NCBI GenBank assembly: GCA_017621695.1
Contig: JAGASP010000118.1
Location: forward strand, 1 to 42,016
Source: Clostridia bacterium
GTDB taxonomy: Bacteria > Bacillota > Clostridia > Oscillospirales > CAG-272
DNA length: 42,016 nucleotides
Reading direction: 5' to 3'
The notes under the pieces were generated by a model. The model was not told the DNA's origin. It searched no databases and was given only the letters and a program-made list of their open reading frames with translations. A program made the position numbers and the translations under genes. Shown here one piece after another: positions 32,907 through 41,712 of the stretch (its first letter is position 1; each line of letters begins with the position of its first letter).

Positions 32907-35900
32907 TCAGTTCTTCTTATAAATCGCAGGCGTTGTCAAAATACCCGTGCGGCGCAGACGGTACTCATATGTCCACAGGCTATCGCCCGTGACCCACGCC
33001 GAAGGCCCCTGCCATGCGAGGCGTTCGTCAGCGTCGTGCACGTCCCCGAAGCAGTTGCGGCGGGTGATGTAGGCAGTAACCGTCAACTCATGCTTGCCTG
33101 CGGGGATCACGCCAATGTCGGCTACGTAGGGCGGGTAGGCGATGACGCCCCGCTTCTCACCGTCCAGCTCCACCGTGTTGACGGCGGCGGTGTAATGCGG
33201 CACCTGCACCATTGCCGACCAGTCAGTGGGCGCGTCCACAGGGATGCGGTAGGAAATCGCGCCGCCGTAGAAGGGCAAGCCTTGGTAGGTCAGATCCGAG
33301 AAGCCCACGGTCTCGGGCAGATCCGTCACGGTCAGTAGACGACCCGCCACACGGACACCAAAGCTGCCCAGCAGGTACATGGCCTCGCAGTTGGAGCGCA
33401 CCGCGAATGGAATGGTGACGGTCAGGGTGTTGATACCCTTGCGGAGAGGAGGCAGAGCCACCTTCTGAATGGAGAGATCCACGTAGTAACCGTCAGGCTT
33501 TGCGGTGACGGCCTCACCGTTCCACTTGATGGTGGCGATGTCGGCATCCTCCAGCGCGATGTAGGGATCAGCGTAGTCAATGTCGCTGTACACCGTGAAC
33601 TCCAGAGTCACGGTATGCTCGGCGGGCTTGTCCTCCATGACCCAAGGCTGCGCCTTGCCCGCGGGGAAGCCCAGACGGCGGCGAACAGCGGCGTCAATGC
33701 GGAGGATCTCCTCAGTGGGATGCAGATCCTCGTCATCCAAAGCGTAGCGTGCCATATCCAGAAGCAGGACATTCGGCTCGGACAGAGTGTACGGCACCGT
33801 CATGGGGATCTCGGCCACGGGAGCGGTGGCGTCGGCCTCGGCCCAGGCGGCATAGCCGTCGGTCATACGCTTGATGCCGATGGGAGTAGGCGCAGCCATG
33901 GCGGCAGGCTCGTAGCTGCTGTCCTCCTCGGTGTCGCGGAGGTAGAGGAGCGCCGAATCATAGTCAAAGAGACTCATGACAATGTGGGTCTTGCCGTCCT
34001 TGTTGTTGTAGCGGATGGGCCTCACCTCGCCCGTGATGGTATCCCACAGCTCAGCCTTGTACTTGCCCTTAACATAGATGTGGATACCCATATCACGGCT
34101 GACATCCTTGTTATAGGGTTCAGAGCAATGGGAAACAAACAACCACAGTCCATCTGTGTCACGGCGAACCTGATGGATCAGATTACCCGTAAATGCGCCG
34201 CCGAAGTTGCGGATCTCCACGGTGCGGTCCTCGTACAGAGCGTCCAGCAGAGCGCCGCGGTTGAAGCCGATTTGGATGGACTTGTCAAAGAGCGCCTTGC
34301 CGCGCGCCGAGGGCTTGGCGTCCTCGTACTTGGGAGCGTCGCCCATGAACACCAGCTTACCGCCGGCGGCGCGGAATGCCTCCAGACGGTCGAGGGTGGT
34401 GGAGCGCAGGGTCTCGCACTCGGGAACGACAACCACGTCGTAGGCCATCTCGCCCACGTTGAGGGGCGCACCACCCACGGGACACTGGACAGGGAGGGTG
34501 GACTCGCAGATGTAGTCGAAGTCGATGTTACCGCGAAGCAGCCAATCCGTGACGTTTTGGAAGTTGCCGTCCAGCTTGTCGCGGATGAGAGCGGTCTGCT
34601 CGTTGGGACCCCAGTGGAGCCAGTAGCTCTCCACGGGATGCATGACCGCCACCTTGACCAAGGGCTTGCCTCGGGTCAGCGCGGTGTTCACGCGGCCGAA
34701 GTGATCCTCCACGTAGGCATACTCCTTGTACCAGGGGGACTGGTAGGAAATGGAGGCGGGGTAGTCCCGCTTGGCGGTGCCCTTCATGGACACCCAAGAA
34801 AGATGCTGAACACGGACGGTGACGCCCAGAGCGGCCTGCCAGTCGCCGTGGAGCTTGTGGCCACGGAAGTCAAAATCCCAGCCCGTAACGCCGTACAGCT
34901 CACTCATCATGCCGGGACGACCGTATTGGTGGACGGCGGATTGACACTGCTTGGCGGTGGTAAACTCGAAGCGGGCGCAGAGCATATCGATACCGGGGAT
35001 GCCGAAGCCGCGGTAGGAGCGCATACAATCGCCGATAGCGGCGGTCTGGGAGTGGAGGGTAGGCTCCTCCATCATGTGGCCCGTCAGCTCGATGCCGTGC
35101 GCCTTGCACCAGTCGCCGCAATTATCGGCGAAGGCCTCGGCAAACCGCTCGGAGATGTGGTCGTGGTAGTGGTAGCGGGTCAGGGAGATCTCGCCGTTCG
35201 GCAGATCCCACAAAAGCTCGGGCAGATGATCCACCAGAGACTCTCCGTAGGCGACCTTGAAAGTGTCCTCAAAGTCATCGGTCCAGGGCAGATGGACGTT
35301 CTGCTTGCTATCGGCAAAAGCCAGGGTGCCCTTGCGCATGAACTGCGGCTCGTCGGTGAAGATGGCGGGGACGGTCTTACCGAACTCGTCTCCCACGGTT
35401 TCCAGATAACGCTCGTGGGTCACCTCAATGAAGCGGTCGATGGCCTTCTTGTTGAGGGTATCCACGTAGGATTGATTGTTAAACCAAGGGCTGTTGCCCG
35501 AAATCTCCCGCCAGATCGTCCAGAGGGTGCCCTCAACGGCGTCCCCCTCGGCCACCTTGCGGTAGGACTTCAGACACTTGTCCTCCCCCAGTACCACGTC
35601 AAAGCGAGCGATGAGGAGGGCATTGTCACGGACCTTGTAGTTTGCGTCACAGGTAAAAGTGAGGTATCTTTGGCGGAACGTGTCCTCCTTGGTGACGTAA
35701 CCGCCGCCAAAGCCCGAGGGCCACTTGTCCTCGTCATAGAGCCACGCAAGCATCTCGTTCTCCTTGGCGTGATCGGTGCAGGCCTTGACGAGCCCCATGA
35801 AGCCGTCGGAGAGATAGGTGGTGGACATACCGTCGCGGCAATGCATATGGAAGCCGCCCAGACCCATTTCTTTGAAAATATCGATCTGACGGCAAAGCTC

Positions 35901-36017
35901 GTCCTTCTGCAAATCACAGTTCCATGCCCAGAAGGGGGTGCCGCGGTACTCGGCGGTGGGATTTTTAAACAAATCAAGATCCAGCGAGGGGTTCTTTCGG
36001 TTCTTGTCGTACAGCAT
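32907..36017 (-). CDS. GH106-like glycoside hydrolase
   Basis: 1036 residues; AAGGAGA 9 bp before the ATG. The N-terminal TIM-barrel shows 'YRGTPFWAWNCDL' (24-36), 'EMGLGGFHMHCRDGMSTTYL' (about 50-69) and 'MLAWLYDEDKWPSGFGGGY' (89-107), the pattern of the GH106 group (alpha-L-rhamnosidases and relatives). 'FTDEPQF' at about 215-225 and 'GHMMEEP' at about 305 are acidic motifs likely near the active site. A beta-sandwich region forms the last 300 residues. No signal peptide is seen, so it is probably cytoplasmic and acts on imported glycosides. It lies between two URO-D family genes in one operon (63-bp and 37-bp gaps). The rhamnosidase specificity is a family-level guess. Confidence 0.78.
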   Translation of the reverse strand: MLYDKNRKNPSLDLDLFKNPTAEYRGTPFWAWNCDLQKDELCRQIDIFKEMGLGGFHMHCRDGMSTTYLSDGFMGLVKACTDHAKENEMLAWLYDEDKWPSGFGGGYVTKEDTFRQRYLTFTCDANYKVRDNALLIARFDVVLGEDKCLKSYRKVAEGDAVEGTLWTIWREISGNSPWFNNQSYVDTLNKKAIDRFIEVTHERYLETVGDEFGKTVPAIFTDEPQFMRKGTLAFADSKQNVHLPWTDDFEDTFKVAYGESLVDHLPELLWDLPNGEISLTRYHYHDHISERFAEAFADNCGDWCKAHGIELTGHMMEEPTLHSQTAAIGDCMRSYRGFGIPGIDMLCARFEFTTAKQCQSAVHQYGRPGMMSELYGVTGWDFDFRGHKLHGDWQAALGVTVRVQHLSWVSMKGTAKRDYPASISYQSPWYKEYAYVEDHFGRVNTALTRGKPLVKVAVMHPVESYWLHWGPNEQTALIRDKLDGNFQNVTDWLLRGNIDFDYICESTLPVQCPVGGAPLNVGEMAYDVVVVPECETLRSTTLDRLEAFRAAGGKLVFMGDAPKYEDAKPSARGKALFDKSIQIGFNRGALLDALYEDRTVEIRNFGGAFTGNLIHQVRRDTDGLWLFVSHCSEPYNKDVSRDMGIHIYVKGKYKAELWDTITGEVRPIRYNNKDGKTHIVMSLFDYDSALLYLRDTEEDSSYEPAAMAAPTPIGIKRMTDGYAAWAEADATAPVAEIPMTVPYTLSEPNVLLLDMARYALDDEDLHPTEEILRIDAAVRRRLGFPAGKAQPWVMEDKPAEHTVTLEFTVYSDIDYADPYIALEDADIATIKWNGEAVTAKPDGYYVDLSIQKVALPPLRKGINTLTVTIPFAVRSNCEAMYLLGSFGVRVAGRLLTVTDLPETVGFSDLTYQGLPFYGGAISYRIPVDAPTDWSAMVQVPHYTAAVNTVELDGEKRGVIAYPPYVADIGVIPAGKHELTVTAYITRRNCFGDVHDADERLAWQGPSAWVTGDSLWTYEYRLRRTGILTTPAIYKKN

Positions 36018-36080
36018 ACCTTTGTCTCCTTATATGATGATTTCAGTATTTATAAATGTTGGATTTGCATCTGAGCACTA

Positions 36081-37199
36081 TTAAATCTTGATCTTTTTGA
36101 TCTCCTCGGCGTAATACTGCACCAGCTCAAACTTGGTGCCCGGCATGAGTCGGTGGTCGGGACAGGGGATAAATCCGCCCATGGAGGCCAGCCGCTTCAT
36201 GCGCTCGATCTCCACGTCCACGGCAGCCTTGTCCTTGCGGAGCGCGGTCTTGTCCATACCGCCGATACCCAGCACACGCTCACCGTACTTCTTGCGTGCG
36301 GCCTCAAACTGGTCACCCCATACACCCACCTCAATGGGGAACAGAACGTTGACACCGTTGTCAAGCCAAGTGGGGATCAGCTTTTCCACCACACCGTCGC
36401 AGTCCAGCGAGATGATGTCGATGCCGTACTGATGGAGCAGATCATTCCGCTTCTTGTAGTGCTTGCCGCAAAGCTCGTCAAACACCTCGGGAGAGAGGAG
36501 CGGACCGTTCTTGAAGCAAATATCCTCCCAATAATGGGCGAAGTCAAACTTCGCGCCCGTTTCCAGCACCGCCTTGACGCACTCGTACTGCATATCCGCA
36601 AAGGTGTCCACTATGTCGGCAAAGAGATCCTCATCCTCGTCGTAGAGAAGATAACTCATACCTACGACGGAGACGATATCACGGACAGATCCCAGCACAG
36701 AGCCTACGTGGAAGCCCACGGGAACGTCCCAAGGACGGTGCTCATTGAAATGCTGAAAGTATTCCTGACTTACACGCTCAGGTGCAAACTGCATTTTGGG
36801 GCGGTACAGGGTTTCAAATGTTTCCCTGTCTTTGAGGAGATAATCATCCTCCGAGGGGATAGACGTGATCCCCGGCTTGATCTTTTCGATGAGACCGTTG
36901 TGGTTTTGCACACGGCGGGAGCCATCGGGCAGCTCTTCCAGAACCTTGGGCTCAAACGTGGGGTACAGACCGTTATTGGTTCCCACAACGTGATTCCAGT
37001 TAAAGTCCCAGCCAATGAGCTTGTCCAGCTCGATCTCCTTGGCGCTGCCGTCATGACAGCCCTGCGCCAACTCGGCAGGGATCTTTCCCTGCTCTGCCCA
37101 CTCAACCAAAAGCTCGGGCCAATAGTTGAAATGAACAGCGGGAAGACGGTCAACGGGCTTGTAGTGCAATAGGTTCATGGCACGTTCAAGGTTTGTCAT
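36081..37199 (-). CDS. Uroporphyrinogen decarboxylase (URO-D) family protein, operon start
   Basis: The start was moved from 37334 to ATG 37199, which has AAGGAG 8 bp upstream; the longer frame would cross the promoter. 372 residues. URO-D barrel features include 'MTNLERAMNLLHYKPVDRLP', 'FDFAHYWEDICFKNGPLLSP', 'DIISLDCDGVVEKLIPTWLD' and 'GIGGMDKTALRKD'. As with the other copy, the HemE substrate-binding arginine motif is absent, so it is not a heme enzyme. The two URO-D proteins of this operon are only distantly alike and probably act at different steps or on different substrates. Transcribed from the consensus promoter at 37293-37321. Confidence 0.9.
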   Translation of the reverse strand: MTNLERAMNLLHYKPVDRLPAVHFNYWPELLVEWAEQGKIPAELAQGCHDGSAKEIELDKLIGWDFNWNHVVGTNNGLYPTFEPKVLEELPDGSRRVQNHNGLIEKIKPGITSIPSEDDYLLKDRETFETLYRPKMQFAPERVSQEYFQHFNEHRPWDVPVGFHVGSVLGSVRDIVSVVGMSYLLYDEDEDLFADIVDTFADMQYECVKAVLETGAKFDFAHYWEDICFKNGPLLSPEVFDELCGKHYKKRNDLLHQYGIDIISLDCDGVVEKLIPTWLDNGVNVLFPIEVGVWGDQFEAARKKYGERVLGIGGMDKTALRKDKAAVDVEIERMKRLASMGGFIPCPDHRLMPGTKFELVQYYAEEIKKIKI

Positions 37200-37292
37200 T
37201 GTTTCACTCCTTGTCAAAGCATAGAGATAGCTATGGAGAAATTTGCAAAGCGACCTGTCCCGATTTGTTGGAATCGGCACATTCTTGGCTGT

Positions 37293-37321
37293 ATTATAAC
37301 ATATAATTGTGCATTTTTCAA
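37293..37321 (-). promoter_or_regulatory. Promoter of the URO-D/glycosidase operon
   Basis: On the minus strand TTGAAA (37316-37321) and TATAAT (37293-37298) have a 17-bp spacer. The leader is about 87 nt. Apart from this promoter and the terminator at 37443-37479, the stretch 37200-37553 shows nothing else that I can support. Confidence 0.9.
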
Positions 37322-37442
37322 TAGAAATACCCAAAGCTTTTCGCTCTTACAACCGAAAATTTGTAAATATTTTTATGCCATTCTACCGTTAATGACCGGC
37401 TTCTTTTCGAGGCACACCATTTGTGCTGAAAGGGAGAAAATA

Positions 37443-37479
37443 AAAAACGAGAGGCACGCGTTGCGTATCTCTCGTTTTT
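37443..37479. terminator. Bidirectional terminator
   Basis: AAAAACGAGAG pairs with CTCTCGTTTTT around a 15-nt loop, with T-runs on both strands. It separates the PIN remnant and folate block from the URO-D operon. Confidence 0.9.
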
Positions 37480-37553
37480 GGGTGAACCCAACAATTTTGA
37501 ACCTTAATTTTAATAATCAACCAGCCATATCAATGCGTCCCTCTATGCTGATT

Positions 37554-37886
37554 TTATAAATTAGATTTGACATCTTCAATAAATTCATTGAAATTCATAA
37601 CTGAATAATTATTGTTTGCCATTTTCTTGTAGAATGAGCCATCGTTTGTAATCACTACACAACTCTCCCGAATTGCTGAACTCGCAATTAAAGCATCTTT
37701 AATATTACTTCGCGTACAAAATAATACTTTATCGTATACGCTTCTTTCCCCACCATACTTAGACTGCCCATATTTAAATGTTCCGTATATGGCTGGAGAA
37801 ATATATAGTTCTTTCATTTGCAGTTTTGATATTAAACCAATAAGTTTTTCCCTCTTTGTTTTTTTGTCGTCTGGTATGTTATGCAA
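37554..37886 (-). pseudogene. PIN-domain protein missing its N-terminus
   Basis: The open frame begins just after a stop near 37918 and has only a TTG at 37886 as possible start. Its C-terminal part is PIN-like: 'NIKDALIASSAI' carries one conserved acid and 'VVITNDGSFYKKM' carries the late acid. The N-terminal strand with the first catalytic aspartate (DTN-type motif) is gone. PIN proteins are usually toxin RNases paired with an antitoxin; no antitoxin gene is visible. The break point coincides with the premature end of folK, so this looks like the 3' piece left by a deletion or recombination event. Confidence 0.6.
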
Positions 37887-37906
37887 TTCCTCTACTTGAA
37901 TTGGAA

Positions 37907-38380
37907 TTATTCGGAAACTTTTTCAACTCGGCAATCTTCCCTTTCCTTCAGCCTACGAATTGCCATATCAAGGTAACCTGTTTTGTCTCCCATGTTAGAG
38001 CCCAGTGCTATGTAAGCCGTATGCCATTTTCTGCGTATGCTTACCGATACAGAGCCTATCGGGAGTCCTATTGGTGCCCAAGGCTTTTCTATCTTCAGAT
38101 CTACCTGTTCAATGAGTGTGTAGGTTGACAACAGCGCTTGAGCAAGCTGTTCTGCAACCGTCTCTATCAATTTCCACGTGTGCTTAGTCATAAAATCATT
38201 GATAAAATGACAGACCTCGCCATAGTTAACCGAAAGGGACAGATCATCCGCCAAGCCTGACTTTCGTGTACTCATATACATATCAACAGAAACCACAAAT
38301 TTTTGCCCAAGGGTATTCTCTTCCGGATAAACACCGTGCTTGGCATATACTTCTAACCCTTGTATACTAATCCTATCCAT
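37907..38380 (-). CDS. folB: FolB (dihydroneopterin aldolase) fused to a truncated FolK
   Basis: 157 residues with TAGGAG before the ATG. Residues 1-115 are a dihydroneopterin aldolase: 'IQGLEVYAKHGVYPEENTLGQ' holds the substrate-loop pattern and 'KIEKPWAP' is a family hallmark. It converts 7,8-dihydroneopterin to hydroxymethyl-dihydropterin and glycolaldehyde. From 119 a FolK (HPPK) domain begins ('TAYIALGSNMGDKTGYLDMA'), but it stops after about 38 of the usual 155-160 residues, straight after 'VEKVSE'. FolB-FolK fusions are known in Firmicutes. Here the pyrophosphokinase part cannot work. Fourth gene of the folE-HD-folP-folB unit. Confidence 0.88.
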   Translation of the reverse strand: MDRISIQGLEVYAKHGVYPEENTLGQKFVVSVDMYMSTRKSGLADDLSLSVNYGEVCHFINDFMTKHTWKLIETVAEQLAQALLSTYTLIEQVDLKIEKPWAPIGLPIGSVSVSIRRKWHTAYIALGSNMGDKTGYLDMAIRRLKEREDCRVEKVSE

Positions 38381-38388
38381 CTCTACTC

Positions 38389-39195
38389 CTATCGACCCAT
38401 AATTGCCTCTGTCATCTGAATGACACGTTTATTTTCCTTAATGTCGTGTACTCGTACAAAAGCGCACCCTTTCAATACGCCTACTACGGTGGTAGCAAGA
38501 GTTCCCTCCACACGCTGATCTGTCGGGAGATTTAACGTTTGACCAATGACCGATTTACGTGATGTTCCAAGTAGGATCGGGAAACCTAAGCTATGGAGCA
38601 CGTCCACGTGGTTGATGATTTCCAAATTCATCTGATAGGTCTTGCCAAAGCCAACTCCGGGATCCAAGATGATCTTATCATCGGAAATCCCCACATCCTT
38701 TGCAATCCGCACACATTCCTTCAAATCAGCAACGACATCATTCAAGTAGTCTTGATAGGTAGGTTCCGAGCGGTTGTGCATCAAACAACAAGCGGCACCA
38801 TATTGTGCGGTCAGCTCGGCTACCTTGTGATCAAACTTAAAGCCCCAGATATCGTTAACAAGATCGGCACCTGCCTTCAAAGCAGCTTCTGTAACTTTGC
38901 CTTTATACGTATCAATAGAAACCGGAATATCAAAACGACTCTTTATCGCTTCTATGACAGGCGCGACGCGGGAGATCTCTTCGTCATCCGATATAACCGT
39001 GTGCCCCGGTCGAGTCGATTCACCTCCGACATCCACAATATCAGCTCCGTCACGAATCATTTCCTCTGCATGATAAAGAGCTGCATCCATCTGATTGAAT
39101 TTGCCCCCATCCGAAAAAGAATCCGGTGTGACGTTCAATATTCCCATAATGTATGTTCTGTGTTCAGCATCGAACACCCTATTTCCAATTATCAT
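38389..39195 (-). CDS. folP: Dihydropteroate synthase
   Basis: The start was moved from 39228 to ATG 39195, which has AGGAGG 7 bp upstream; 268 residues. The enzyme joins hydroxymethyl-dihydropterin diphosphate and p-aminobenzoate to dihydropteroate, in the cytoplasm. Family motifs are 'MGILNVTPDSFSDGGKF' (17-33), 'DVGGESTRPG' (55-64), 'DPGVGFGKT' and 'GTSRKSVIG'. It lies 8 bp before folB-folK' and 17 bp after the HD gene, in one operon. Length and motifs are normal. Confidence 0.97.
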   Translation of the reverse strand: MIIGNRVFDAEHRTYIMGILNVTPDSFSDGGKFNQMDAALYHAEEMIRDGADIVDVGGESTRPGHTVISDDEEISRVAPVIEAIKSRFDIPVSIDTYKGKVTEAALKAGADLVNDIWGFKFDHKVAELTAQYGAACCLMHNRSEPTYQDYLNDVVADLKECVRIAKDVGISDDKIILDPGVGFGKTYQMNLEIINHVDVLHSLGFPILLGTSRKSVIGQTLNLPTDQRVEGTLATTVVGVLKGCAFVRVHDIKENKRVIQMTEAIMGR

Positions 39196-39212
39196 AGCAA
39201 TTCCTCCTATTT

Positions 39213-39710
39213 TTAGAACACGATCCACTCATTCTTTTTTTCGTCCGGCCAGTTGCATTCCGACCGTACAGCACAGGAAAAGCAATTTCGGGACATCTTG
39301 TCCGCACGGTAGAGGTATGCCGTCAGCTTGTCGGCATCAACACCGTGTGGGGCTCTGTGTCCGGCAATAGCTTTTTGGATAGACAGTATTTCATCGTCCG
39401 TAAAGCCACATTCCTTCAATACATTTCCTGCAATCTCAGCACTGGCTACGTTATGCGGCGTTCCACAGGTCATCTGATCATATCTGCCCAAATCATGAAG
39501 AAGTGCTGTAGCATAAACCACATCTTTATTTATGCTCTCGCCATCTTCCAAGCAGAAAATATACATCAACCTCGCCACGTCAAGAAAATGCTCCATCGTG
39601 TGCTTACAGAAAATGCGTCCTGCTTCTGCATCCTGCAATTTTATATAAAGATCCTGAAACACAGGATTTTTCTGTATCCGCTGTATACGGTCAACACCAT
39701 TGTCGTTCAT
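39213..39710 (-). CDS. HD-domain phosphohydrolase-like protein of the folate operon
   Basis: 165 residues with AGAGGA before the ATG. The HD signature is 'HTMEHFLDVARL' (H41) and 'ALLHDLGRYDQM' (H72, D73), which binds metals in phosphohydrolases. Near the C-terminus a Cys cluster 'NCFSCAVRSECNW' follows a late Asp. HD proteins like this are often found between folE and folP in Clostridia and may remove phosphate from dihydroneopterin triphosphate or a related compound. That role is inferred from position only. Confidence 0.85.
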   Translation of the reverse strand: MNDNGVDRIQRIQKNPVFQDLYIKLQDAEAGRIFCKHTMEHFLDVARLMYIFCLEDGESINKDVVYATALLHDLGRYDQMTCGTPHNVASAEIAGNVLKECGFTDDEILSIQKAIAGHRAPHGVDADKLTAYLYRADKMSRNCFSCAVRSECNWPDEKKNEWIVF

Positions 39711-39729
39711 ATCTTTATCCTCTGCCCAC

Positions 39730-40284
39730 TCAAACCTTTACCATGTTAAGGAAGGTCTGCTGAAGCGAATAATCATCATTAAATGCACCGCGTGTAATCG
39801 TTGTAACGGTTTTAGTGCCCGGCTTTTGCACACCGCGCATTGTCATGCACATATGCTCCGCCTCAATCATAACCATAACCCCCTTGGGGTGCAGATACTT
39901 TTCTAAAGCATCTGCAATCTGGGCTGTCATATTCTCCTGAATCTGCGGACGTCTTGCAAAAACCTCAACCGTCCTGGCAAGCTTACTCAAACCCGCTACA
40001 GTTCCATCCGGAATATATGCTATGTGTACTTTTCCGTAAAACGGAAGAAGATGATGTTCGCATACCGAATAAAAGGTAATATCCTTTTCCAATACCATAT
40101 TGTTGCAAGCTGCATGAAACTGTTTATTCAAATGAACGGAAGCATCCTCGTTAAGGCCACCGAAAATTTCTTCACACATACGTGCAATTCGCTCGGGAGT
40201 TTCTTGTAGACCCTCTCTGTCCACGTCTTCGCCTATGCCCTCCAGCAGTAGGCGAACGCCCTCTTTGATTTTTTCATGATCCAT
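39730..40284 (-). CDS. folE: GTP cyclohydrolase I
   Basis: ATG at 40284 has AGGAGG 6 bp upstream; the longer frame from 40392 would extend into the riboswitch region and lacks a ribosome site. 184 residues. Zinc ligands C75, H78 ('CEHHLLPF') and C146 ('MCMTMRGV') are present, as are '[12 protein letters not shown]' and 'TTITRGAF'. It turns GTP into 7,8-dihydroneopterin triphosphate, the first step of folate synthesis. First gene of the folE-HD-folP-folB/K' unit, lying 138 bp behind the terminator of a TPP riboswitch. Confidence 0.97.
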   Translation of the reverse strand: MDHEKIKEGVRLLLEGIGEDVDREGLQETPERIARMCEEIFGGLNEDASVHLNKQFHAACNNMVLEKDITFYSVCEHHLLPFYGKVHIAYIPDGTVAGLSKLARTVEVFARRPQIQENMTAQIADALEKYLHPKGVMVMIEAEHMCMTMRGVQKPGTKTVTTITRGAFNDDYSLQQTFLNMVKV

Positions 40285-40421
40285 TTTTTGCCTCCTATGT
40301 CTATTGTAATGGATTTCTCCAACAATAAATTTCCAGATTTTCCTTTGAAATATTTGAGCCTCATTAAAACAGCAAAGCGGCTTGTATCCCACCCGCCGCC
40401 TTTTGAAAATATTTAATATTC

Positions 40422-40460
40422 AAAAACGGGAAGACTACCTTCTTTGGCAGCTTCCCGCTA
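40422..40460 (-). terminator. Expression-platform terminator of the TPP riboswitch
   Basis: On the minus strand CGGGAAG (40453-40459) pairs with CTTCCCG, followed by TTTTTG, directly 3' of the aptamer. With bound TPP this hairpin would form and stop transcription before folE. Confidence 0.85.
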
Positions 40461-40466
40461 ATACTC

Positions 40467-40566
40467 TTTATGTGGGTATCCCTACGTTGGCATTATCCAA
40501 ATCAGGTATCGGTCGAAGGTCACACCTTCCTCTCAGCCCGTAACACAAGCTCCCTACAAATTAACA
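40467..40566 (-). promoter_or_regulatory. TPP riboswitch (THI-box)
   Basis: On the minus strand the aptamer hallmarks are in the right order: GGGCTGAGA (P3 side), GACCGATACCTGATTTGGAT, then AATGCCAACGTAGGGA. These are the conserved thiamine-pyrophosphate-binding segments. A promoter lies upstream and a terminator downstream. The usual targets are thiamine synthesis or uptake genes, but here the next genes on the strand are folate genes. Confidence 0.93.
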
Positions 40567-40573
40567 CACCATA

Positions 40574-40602
40574 TTATATCACTATTCATAATATTTTTCA
40601 AG
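40574..40602 (-). promoter_or_regulatory. Promoter of the TPP riboswitch-folate operon
   Basis: On the minus strand TTGAAA (40597-40602) and TATAAT (40574-40579) have a 17-bp spacer, just upstream of the aptamer. Confidence 0.9.
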
Positions 40603-40697
40603 TATTTTTTATGAATTTATACCGATATGGTTGATTGTTTAGTAGAAAGGAAAAAGCAATATAAAAACCGTGCTGTCAGCCCGATAAAGCTCTTTTC

Positions 40698-41213
40698 CTA
40701 TGCGTCCACCCGTCTGTATTCGGTGAAACAGTACGGCATTCCATCTTCTGTATCAGTAGCACCATTGCTATACTGTGTTTCGCTAACGGAAATGCACTGC
40801 CAGCCTGGGGTATCATCCAGATTCGGGAAATAGGCGTCTTTCTCGAAAGAGGCATCAAACCGGGTAACATAGGCAGCGTCACAGTATGGCAAGAGTTGTT
40901 TATAAACCGAAGCTCCTCCGACAACCACGATATCCTCATCGGGATGGGCTTTCTCATAGGCAATCAGTTCCTCAACAGAGCGAAGTACGACAGCTCCTTC
41001 GGGTTTAAGGTTAGGATTGGTAGAAAGAATTAGATTTATTCTGTCCTTTAACGGTCTTCCATTTGGAAAGGTTCTCAGTGTAACAGAACCGTACACTATT
41101 GTTTTTCCTTCGGTTAGTTTGCGAAAATGGGTGAGATCCTCTTTTACGCTTGCTAACAGTTTTTCACGGTAACCTATTCCCCATTCGCGATCCACCGCTA
41201 CAATCAGCTTCAT
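40698..41213 (-). CDS. folA: Dihydrofolate reductase
   Basis: ATG at 41213 gives the family start 'MKLIVAVDREWGIG'; a TTG at 41219 is closer to AAAGGAGA and may be used too. 171 residues. The enzyme reduces dihydrofolate to tetrahydrofolate with NADPH. Seen motifs: 'WGIGYREKLLASVKEDLTHF' with the expected acid at D26, 'GKTIVYGSVTLRTF' (the MGRKT-type cofactor loop, altered here), and 'IVVVGGASVYKQLL'. It has its own promoter and is separated from folE by the riboswitch, so the two are regulated apart. Confidence 0.95.
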   Translation of the reverse strand: MKLIVAVDREWGIGYREKLLASVKEDLTHFRKLTEGKTIVYGSVTLRTFPNGRPLKDRINLILSTNPNLKPEGAVVLRSVEELIAYEKAHPDEDIVVVGGASVYKQLLPYCDAAYVTRFDASFEKDAYFPNLDDTPGWQCISVSETQYSNGATDTEDGMPYCFTEYRRVDA

Positions 41214-41308
41214 TCGCAAATACTTCTCCTTTTAATATGATTGTAACCGATTTCCAACGGTTAAAACTTAAAGTTGCTCTCAAAAAAATGAGATCTATCA
41301 TATAATGG

Positions 41309-41337
41309 ATTATATCATAAAAATGTGAACACATCAA
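41309..41337 (-). promoter_or_regulatory. Promoter of folA
   Basis: On the minus strand TTGATG (41332-41337) and TATAAT (41309-41314) have a 17-bp spacer. The leader also contains a TAACCG/CGGTTA hairpin about 25 nt before the start codon. Confidence 0.85.
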
Positions 41338-41621
41338 TCTTTTTCACTCAAAAAGAAGAATTTTAATAACCAGATAAAGCGATACCGTTTTGATCCCGCT
41401 TCTGTTTTATTTCATACGATATTTCATACAATGTCTGCCGCCTATTTCGTAATCCACCTTTCCAAGAACCTTGCCCGACTCAGAGAGATAAGCCATATAA
41501 CAACAGACTGTAACAACTGAAATATTGACAACATTGTTGCAGAATCAAGCAAGCATATGCTTCGCCTGCTAACAAATTCAGCAAATATCAGCGGTATGCC
41601 AAAATCATCGCATTGCAATTT
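41338..41621. other. Intergenic stretch with nothing recognised
   Basis: No ribosome site with a convincing frame, no RNA family and no repeat is seen between the folA promoter and the CIRCE element. The region is A/T-rich and divergent between folA (leftward) and hsp20 (rightward). Confidence 0.6.
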
Positions 41622-41648
41622 TTAGCACTCTCATTAATAGAGCGCCAA
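41622..41648. promoter_or_regulatory. CIRCE-type operator (HrcA site)
   Basis: TTAGCACTC, nine bases, then GAGCGCCAA. The left half is a perfect CIRCE half-site, the right half matches GAGTGCTAA at 7 of 9, and the spacer has the exact 9 bp. HrcA represses heat-shock genes through this element. It is 160 bp upstream of hsp20. Confidence 0.82.
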
Positions 41649-41712
41649 TATTTACAATTATGACATTTTTCTATAACAATTATGAAACAATTTGGGTTTA
41701 CAATATATCACG

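Noticed and set aside
33615-36074. Plus-strand 819-residue open frame opposite the glycosidase gene
   Set aside because: Antisense shadow of a gene with clear family motifs; no ribosome site and no recognisable domain.
31898-37199. URO-D proteins as heme biosynthesis HemE
   Set aside because: Both lack the N-terminal arginine motif of HemE, and no other heme gene is nearby.
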